Below, one piece after another: positions 57,391-64,000 of a DNA stretch of 64,000 nucleotides. Numbering within the stretch: the first letter of the stretch is position 1; each line of letters begins with the position of its first letter. Location: the NCBI GenBank assembly GCA_001986395.2, contig MQVO02000009.1, forward strand, positions 930,001 through 994,000, read 5' to 3'. The translations under genes were made by a program, and so were the position numbers. The notes beneath the pieces are model-generated. The model was not told the origin of the DNA. It worked only from the letters and a program-made list of their open reading frames with translations, and did no database searches. This DNA is from Irpex lacteus (lineage: Eukaryota > Basidiomycota > Agaricomycetes > Polyporales > Irpicaceae).

Positions 57391-58787
57391 TTACATAGGA
57401 TCCATCCCAAACGCCTTTCTTATCCTCTCGAAAGCCAAGAAACTAACGATAGTATGTGTTCCCAGCTATCGTAAGAGTTTATTGAACGTCAACGCCGAGA
57501 TAACTTGCGAGCATCGAGGTAAAACGTGACGTACCCGACCCCAGCACATCCCAAAGCCCTTGTAGAACGCTAACGGCCCCTCGTTGACTAGTATCGTTCG
57601 TATGCAGTGCACTACGCCGTGGAATTGCTTTGTCTTGTCCGTCATCAAGCGCACCTTCACGACATCTGCATGACAATCACAGTAAGTGTTAAAAACTCAT
57701 GCGTGGTATACTGCGAGGAACCACTTACCAACTGGGTTGGACGTAATTGAGCAGAAGAGTCTGCGCATTGCAAGATTAGTTAGCTACTGTTCCTCACGAG
57801 CGTAATAGAACTCAACCTACCCAGCAAACAAGCTAGCCGTAACATGCAATTTGATACCTTCCTCAAACACACCGTTCTTCTTCAACGTTTGCTTCACCTG
57901 ATCATACGAGCATATCTGGGAGGCCGACAACACAACTCCTCGCACTGTCGTCGGTATGACTCCTTTGTATAGCGCGCGCAGACCGCCTTCTCGGAAAACG
58001 CTGACAAACGCGTGCCGTGTGTTCTTGTATGGGCTGCCATTCGGATAGTATGCCTGCATACGGACTGAATGAAGGTGAGTATTTGTGGGCAGACGAGGAT
58101 AAGCTAGATACGTACCTTTGACCAAGTCGGCTGGGTTGGCGATTGCTCTGTGGTCAACCAATTCAGATCATTCCTAGTAGTAATTTCCTACGCATCGCAT
58201 GGGTGATTGATCAAGTACTCACGAGCCGAGAGATGCAGCTGTGGCTGCTGCCAGTACCTTCAAGGTTATCCCTTCTCTCGTCAGCGCGCCATTCGAAGCA
58301 GCGTAGTACCTTCAATCCGTTACACTCAGTGTCTGTCCAAGGTCCCGCATGATCATCTTCAATAGCACTTACTTATCCTTGAAGAACTCATATCCACCCA
58401 ATCTCAACCCCGAGTAGAATATCTCCCTCAGCATCGACGCCGTGAACCCATTCATCAGACTCTTCACACCCTCCGTGCGCGCCATCTCGGCTCCGACAGT
58501 CCAGAAAGCGTTCTTCTGGCCACCTGGGAGATGCGTTCGAAGTTGTTGGCGGACCTTGATTATGTCCTGGGGGTTGCTAACTCCTGAGGCGGCCATATCT
58601 AGAGTGTTTTGGATTAGTGGTATCTTGAAGGCTTGAGGAAGAAGGCAGAGATGAACTCACTGCTGAGAGCTGCTGCTACAAACTTCAAAGCATAGTCCTG
58701 CGTCTTCGTCCTCTTCGGAACTGTAACATTCTTGTGCTTCAGAACATCCACTTTCTCCTCCAGAGGGTTCACGGAAATCGTCGACAT
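57391..58787 (-). CDS. Mitochondrial carrier family protein (DIC/UCP-like, SLC25)
   Basis: The start MSTISVNPLEEKVDVLKHKN precedes three carrier repeats. Each opens with the family signature Px[D/E]xx[K/R]: NPQDIIKVRQQ, NPADLVKVRMQ and NPVDVVKVRLM. Other expected blocks are GFTASMLREIFYSGLRLGGY, GVIPTTVRGVVLSASQICSY and GPLAFYKGFGMCWGR with HTIVSFLAFERIRK at the end. Six membrane helices in the inner mitochondrial membrane are expected. The signatures and the 'S..Y.Q.K' pattern suggest the dicarboxylate/uncoupling-like branch. Substrate choice is not certain without contact-point analysis. Length is about 310-330 residues. An in-frame junction across several 55-65 bp introns supports the model; the stop is at 57391-57393. 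Confidence 0.9.
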
Positions 58788-59459
58788 GTCGAGGTAACGC
58801 CTGAGTGCAAGATAAACTTAAACTTCCAGATAGTCTTCAATCGGCGAGGGTTCTGAGGTAAAGGATTGCTAGCGAAGCACAGAGAGGATCAAACAAGAAG
58901 CCTCGAGGATGTCGACTGCAGAAGATGGGCACATGAAGAAACCATGAGCCTCGATTTCTACCTTTGAGAGTCCCGGATTCCCTCGAATTCGGAATACTGC
59001 AGGCTGGCGTGATTGGGTGAGGACGCGAGTGTTGCGTGCGCAGGTCGGTCAGCGTGTGAATTCCAAATGTTAGGTCAGCTATCTTTCCGTTTGACGTATA
59101 GCATTGTCTGTATTCGTAGTTGGAGAGGACATGCAGTGTGGTGGTTGCTGTTAAAGGTGGTCGCCGACGGGCGGCTGGACTGATCTTGGTGTTGCTGCTT
59201 GCAGCACGGCGAGCCTGCGCCGATATCGTAGTACTTATCGCCGGGAAGGATAGACTACTACGAATATCTGGTAAATAGTGCCCTTTCGCTACGAATACAA
59301 CATTCTGAAACGTTTTGGCTAGTGTGTAATTCCGATTCAAGTTCCTTATCCTCCCGTCTCCGGCGGGTGCAGGCCACGCCGAAATATTCCATCGATTCTA
59401 CCAGATCCGTACTCCGTAGGTCGACCACAACGAACGCTAGAGTAACTATCTTCGGAAAG
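58788..59459. other. 672-bp spacer
   Basis: Promoter side of the carrier gene. An open minus-strand frame (58837-59340) shows no conserved motif or splice pattern. Confidence 0.45.
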
Positions 59460-59916
59460 GCAAAACGGCGACTATCTTGCGTAAAGTCTCTACCGCGAAC
59501 TCGTCTGTGGACATAAATATGCGCGGCCTTCCCTCCACTGGCAACATAAGCAAGCCACAACTTAGGAACCCTGCACAGAATGGGCCCAAGATATTCTGCA
59601 AGTGAGTGAAAGGGAAATAGTTGGTATATCACTGCTAATAGGGGATCAAAGACCAGTACTAGTAGGCGGTGAATATCATCATGAACGCTTCAAGCAAGGT
59701 GGCAGAATGGGATCGTAAGGCGGTAGTAAGCATTGCGGGAATCTATAACAGTAGAAACCCGAGGCCCGAGATATTCTCAGGCTCGTGCCGCTTGAATACG
59801 AGATACACAAGCTGCAATGAGACTGTAGTTGTCAGTGGCCGTGTGTCCAAGTCGCAGAAGATCAGTGGCAGCTCACCGCAAATAATAGCCACATCTACGG
59901 TGAAAAGGAGTCTGAG
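59460..59916 (-). pseudogene. Decayed N-terminus of a third cytochrome P450
   Basis: Minus-strand reading gives MWLLFA, a GTGAGC...TTGCAG intron, then LVYLVFKRHEPENISGLGFL. This parallels LAYQVFKRYEPQSILAL in the tandem P450s. A stop codon follows in the membrane segment, then remnants of AY.YWSLI, then YQLFPFHSLAEYLGPILCRV followed by PKLWLAYVASGGKAAHIYVH. That lines up with YRLSPFHPLAKYPGPLLCKI in copy 2. Beyond about residue 100 the similarity ends. There is no heme loop, I-helix or ExxR anywhere downstream. At least two stops and one frame change show it is dead. The same intron position as the live genes shows it was copied as DNA, not through mRNA. Confidence 0.75.
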
Positions 59917-62902
59917 AAAGGATTTAGTTGCGCTCCTATGACTGGGAGCCTCTTGCTAGTGTACTCACGGATCTGTGCGTCTGATCATCGCCATATCTGC
60001 ACCTATGTCAGGTATGATCCGCGACGTAAATTGTGAGTGGCATTGACAGAGGTATGTACGATTCACTGGGGTCTTCTATAGGAAAGTAGCACACATCGTC
60101 AACTGGCGATATTTTCACCAATCAGACTAACAGCTTGAATCTGCTTGATCCACGAGATTCACGAGAGCGTCTTGAAAGGATGCTGAGTGACACAATCGTC
60201 TCACTCAGTTCACCTGGAAGACAATCAATACTACGCAGTGGGGAAAGAAGGAAGACACTCACACAGTATTACGTGAGCGTTGTATACGGTAGCTAGAGCT
60301 GTTACTGTTAAAGTTCAAAACTTCAAGAATAACCTCAGATACCCACGAGCAGCGAGATCAATCAGGGTAAGAGTGACATGAGACGTGTTTCCTGCTTTCG
60401 CCAGTGTGTGCGCGTACAACTTCGGACGTGTGCTCCTCACAGCGCAAAAACGCAAGGCTCTAAGCAGGAGATGACTCGGGCCAGTCGCGTCGCCACGTGA
60501 ACACTCTATATTCATGGCAAAAGGGAGTTCACACAACAAAAGCAAACAATCAAAGAACGTACTCACCCAAGAAATTAAACCTGCCTCTCTTTCCTCCTGA
60601 CACCGTGGAAAAATCTGCGTGTGTCAGTTGCTAAACCAGTCCCTCTAGGAGGTGGCAAGGATATTGAAGATGACTTCAAGTTCAAGACGTCCAAACCGCT
60701 CGAATGAATATGGTTTGTATCAAAAATCGTGAAATCAGCAAAGTAAGGCCATCATGTGGCCACCTAGATGAGGTGTTGAGAGACTACACATAACCGTGAA
60801 ATTAAGTCGGCGGAAAAGGCTCAAAAAGAAGCGCCACTGATTTTCCCTTTTTAGAAATCTTACGTGCGGAACACCTGCCTCATATGGTGCATTGCCACGA
60901 TCAATCAGCAATGATCATGAGCCTCTACGGCCCTCGATAGCTTCATGTTTCACATTGGACCCAAGCTTTCTAGCACACGTGCATAATGAGAGGACGCACA
61001 GGTAAAGCGTCTCATAAGTGCTGTTGACGTGATGGACACTCTTGCAGTGATTGGCCCGTGCCCGCGGGGTAGATACCAAGCGAAGATGGAGAGTATGAGA
61101 TCTAGAGAGATCTTAATCAACACTATTCCTATGATTAACATGGCGTGAACTTCAGGGAGGCTGCAATGAGTTTCAACGTAAGACCTCGACATTGTGGCGT
61201 GAAGCTTGATGATTCATGAATATGTCATTCCGACATCGAATGGTAATTGTGCAGTGAACGACATGGCTACAGCTCCTAAAGTCAACTTTCGAGAAGTAAT
61301 ATGTGAGCAAAACAAGACATCCCCAACACTTAGCTCAACGAGAAATACGACGCTAACCTCAGGACCATGGAAGTGCATGATGTAACTGGCCAAGGGGAAG
61401 CTCCCGGGATCGTAAATGACAGGGATATCACTGATACCTGTGCATCACTCACTCAAGGTTTGATGTCAACGGAGTCTGACACTCCATTCTTCGCTGCTGT
61501 GTCTGACTGCTGATGGCTTTGCATCTTCCCCCGCCGGTCGTCTTCTCACAGAGATAAAGGGGAAGGATGTCGAAGCTTGGCTGCACATATTTGCTCGTAG
61601 AAAGTGCATATGACACTGAACATGCGGACACTGTGTGTGCCGTTGTCGTCTTCCCGGGTATAGATGTTCATAGATTATCGGTCGCGGGTTTCGTGTGAAC
61701 GGATGACACATGGCTTCGATAATGCAGGGCAGACCAGGGGCCTGTTGAGAGTGAAGTAAGCTTATTCTATAACTGTACGGGGTGAGAAGTACCATCCTCT
61801 GTCGTAGCTACAGTCAGAGTCGTGGCAGGAAACGGAGATGAACTTCGAAAGACGTCGATGACATATCGCGCAATATTGCTGACCGCGTTGCTTCAACCTC
61901 ATGACCCGCGAGCAACGACCAAATTCGAATGACCCTTGTGAACGGCAAGGATATCCGAGGCCACGCTGCAGGTTCGTGCGTTACTTACTCATGAGGACGC
62001 TCGGTGCCAAACGTCGCACGGAGGAGCTGTAATGCTACTCTATTTTGACAAAGGTGAAATCTCAATACTAAATCAGAAGCGCGATAAATCGGACTGGAAG
62101 GCGGACTGACCTTTTAACGAATGTGAAGTTCCCGCTCAAGAAGCGACACTACGAAATGCCACTGTGGCAACCGTTGTCTCGAAATTACCGTTGGTAAACC
62201 TGCGATGTATTAAACACAGTGATGCTGCGGAGTCTCCGAGACTCGCACTTAGCACTTGGTGAAAAGGCAGGCAAAGCATAGACGAGGAACCTACGCGCAC
62301 AAAGGCCAATTTATGCGTCTTGAACATTGCCGCTCTTGTGAGATGGACAGGACAAGGATGACAATTGGACGCTATGGCCGCTGCAGGCGGGACAGGTGCC
62401 AATTAACGTACATCGTACGCCACGCTCTGGGCGATAGCTCTCGACGGTTTCGAGACCCGTTGCGATGGCCGTTAGAGCGCAACGGCGAGGTGGGGGTTGA
62501 CGAAAAGCGAAGGACACGATTGATGGTGATTGTTTCCAAGTGTTTTGTGGCCAAGTCCATGCCGAGCTCGTGCCGGTTGCAGTGTGGAATAAGTAAAATT
62601 ATTATTAGACTACAAAACCCACTTATGGCATTAGAACTGTTTGAAGTGTGCATTACACCGCCATTGTTGATCAGTCTGATGAGACGTGGACACGAGACGC
62701 TGGTGGCCTCCTCCCATTTCGTGGCTCTCTTCTGGACGACGACCATTGTCTCCGGTTTCCTCTCTGCCGTCTCTCACTTTCAGCCCTGGGGGCGATTCCA
62801 TTCTTTTACTTCGACCTCGCACTCTCGCCCGTTGGCTAACCCCAGGAGCAGGCCCTCCATTCATACTAACCTCTCCGCCGTTGATTTCTGTGAAATCCCA
62901 AG
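59917..62902. other. 3-kb region without a resolvable gene
   Basis: Several short exon-like pieces lie on the minus strand: one near 61363-61432 reading SDIPVIYDPGSFPLASYIMH and ending before a GTTAGC donor, and one near 60990-61200 with EVHAMLIIGIVLIKISLDLI. They cannot be joined into a continuous frame. A 242-codon plus-strand frame (62256-62984) runs into the next gene but has a random-looking composition. The region may hold a decayed gene next to the P450 relic. No terminal repeats were recognised. Confidence 0.35.
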
Positions 62903-64000
62903 ATGCTCGGTTCATCTCGCGCAGTGGTTCTCGTCCTCTCTGCTTTTTACATCGGTCTTGGATTTGCTCTTCCAGCGCCGATAACGACGCGTCGGGAAAC
63001 AAGGGTGGTTGTTCGTCAGAATGGTCAGCAGCCTATAACAGTGCAGACACAGGATACGGTGCAGACGTGCGTGGACATGACAACCTTGAAAGTTTATCTC
63101 GGCTAATGGACTACACGCAGTGACCAAGGTCCTATGTTGGAGACCTGCACAATCACCCTGAAGCCTATAACTGGACAAGATGGGTCACCCTTGTTCGAGG
63201 AGACTAAACAATGCACTTTCGTTCCCGTCGCCAATGGCGCCGCTGGAGCTGCGTCCTCAAGCACAAATAGCGCTTCGTCTTCCGCAACCAGCGCAGCCAC
63301 CGATTCAGCGGCCGCGACCACTACCAGCGCATCAGCGAGCGCAACAGGCTCTGCAGCGACCTCAGCAAGTGCAACAAACTCAGCAGCAACTTCCGCCTCT
63401 GCTGGTGCTTCGGCTTCGAGTTCCGCGGCCAGCGTGCGTATCACCTTTATCACAACGGATTGATGAAATACTCATTTTGATGGCAATATTTAGGCGCCTG
63501 CTAGTGTCTCATCAGTGGCTGCCTCAGGCGCAACTTCAGCTAGTGCCAGTGCAAGCGCACCAGCGGCCGTGCAGAGTGTAAGCTTATACCGTTGTCGTGG
63601 ATGGTAACCGTTTTCTCACTGTGTTTTAATAATAGGGCACCCTTACGTCAATCCCATTGGCGAGTGTATCTGGCTTTGTTCCTGCTAGTAAGGCATCGTC
63701 TGCCGCTGCCGCCACTTCATCAGGTGCTGCGTCCGGTGCAGCCTCCTCGGCGGCTTCTTCACCGTCCGGTTCTGCCTCGTCCTCTGGTTCTCCGTCTGCC
63801 ACCGCAGCTGCCGACTCGACTGACACCGCTTCCTCCGCTGGTTCGTCGCCTACACCAGGCGCAAACTCTGGTGGAAACCCTAACGACGGGTCAGGCACTA
63901 CCACGTCAAGCGATCCGACTGGTACGACGCAGGCAGACACCGCCAGCTCAAGTTCCGCCGCCCCCGCGTTCCAAATCCCCGGAAAGCAACTTTCTGTTTT
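62903..64000 (+). CDS. Secreted Ser/Ala/Thr-rich protein (3' partial)
   Basis: ATG 62903 opens a signal peptide (MLGSSRAVVLVLSAFYIGLG, then FALPAPI) and a short ordered region (VVVRQNGQQPITVQTQDTVQ, ETCTITLKPITGQDGSPLFE, ETKQCTFVPVAN). A long low-complexity tract of Ser, Ala, Thr and Gly follows to the window end. Introns at about 63435-63492 and 63579-63636 (GT...TTTAG and GTAAGC...AATAG) fall inside the tract and keep frame. The first intron (around 63090-63120) is not resolved: a GTTTAT donor at 63091 does not match the phase of the nearest acceptor. Such proteins are usually O-glycosylated wall or surface proteins, often with a GPI signal or membrane helix at the end, which would lie beyond 64000. 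Two cysteines in the ordered region could form a disulfide bond. Confidence 0.65.

Noticed and set aside
62256..62984. 242-codon plus-strand open frame
   Set aside because: Composition rich in Arg, Ser, Cys and His without motifs. It overlaps the signal-peptide exon of the Ser-rich gene in another frame.

Overview
This window looks like nuclear DNA of a basidiomycete fungus, most likely an Agaricomycete. Nearly every gene is split by short introns of about 50-65 bases with GT...AG ends. Base composition is near 50% GC. The gene set is typical of mushroom-forming fungi: a DUF6534 membrane protein, tandem cytochrome P450s, an S53 peptidase, a Pho85-type cyclin and Ser/Ala-rich secreted proteins. 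I found no rRNA, no convincing tRNA and no CRISPR array. Many genes had to be assembled by reading splice junctions by eye. Exon sums were checked as whole codons for bS6m, the GT49-like gene, the GxxxG coiled-coil gene, the kinase-like gene, the 125-aa gene, the FAM72-like gene, the DUF6534 gene and the 118-aa gene.

Layout. Positions 1-15 kb are a dense housekeeping block: the end of a HAD hydrolase, mitoribosomal bS6m (MRP17), Tudor-SN (SND1), a GT49-like Golgi protein, an ATRIP/Rad26 checkpoint partner and UPF2. Positions 15-24 kb hold less familiar genes: an unknown 261-aa protein, a coiled-coil/GxxxG-repeat protein whose ORF is interrupted by a 666-bp MITE, a kinase-like protein, a 125-aa unknown and the very-long-chain 3-ketoacyl-CoA reductase. 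Positions 24-36 kb hold a Pro/Ser-rich unknown, a broken CmcJ/AsaB-type oxygenase, an S53 peptidase, a FAM72-like zinc-motif protein and a hAT-type MITE. Positions 36-44 kb hold a five-unit polyubiquitin gene, a 20-exon DUF6534 gene with exons as short as 10 nt, an NFKBIL1-like protein and a 118-aa unknown. Positions 45-53 kb hold maleylacetate reductase followed by two tandem P450 paralogues, all on the plus strand, which suggests oxidation of aromatic compounds. Positions 53-59 kb hold a Pho85 cyclin, a mitochondrial-type cation diffusion facilitator and a mitochondrial carrier, all on the minus strand. Positions 59-64 kb hold a decayed P450 N-terminus, about 3 kb without a resolvable gene, and the start of a secreted Ser/Ala-rich protein that runs off the window.

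The most unusual signal is the TA-flanked MITE at 17811-18476. Its inverted repeats place a GT near one end and an AG at the other. Both the empty site and the spliced-out site restore the same reading frame, so it may be a transposon acting as an intron.
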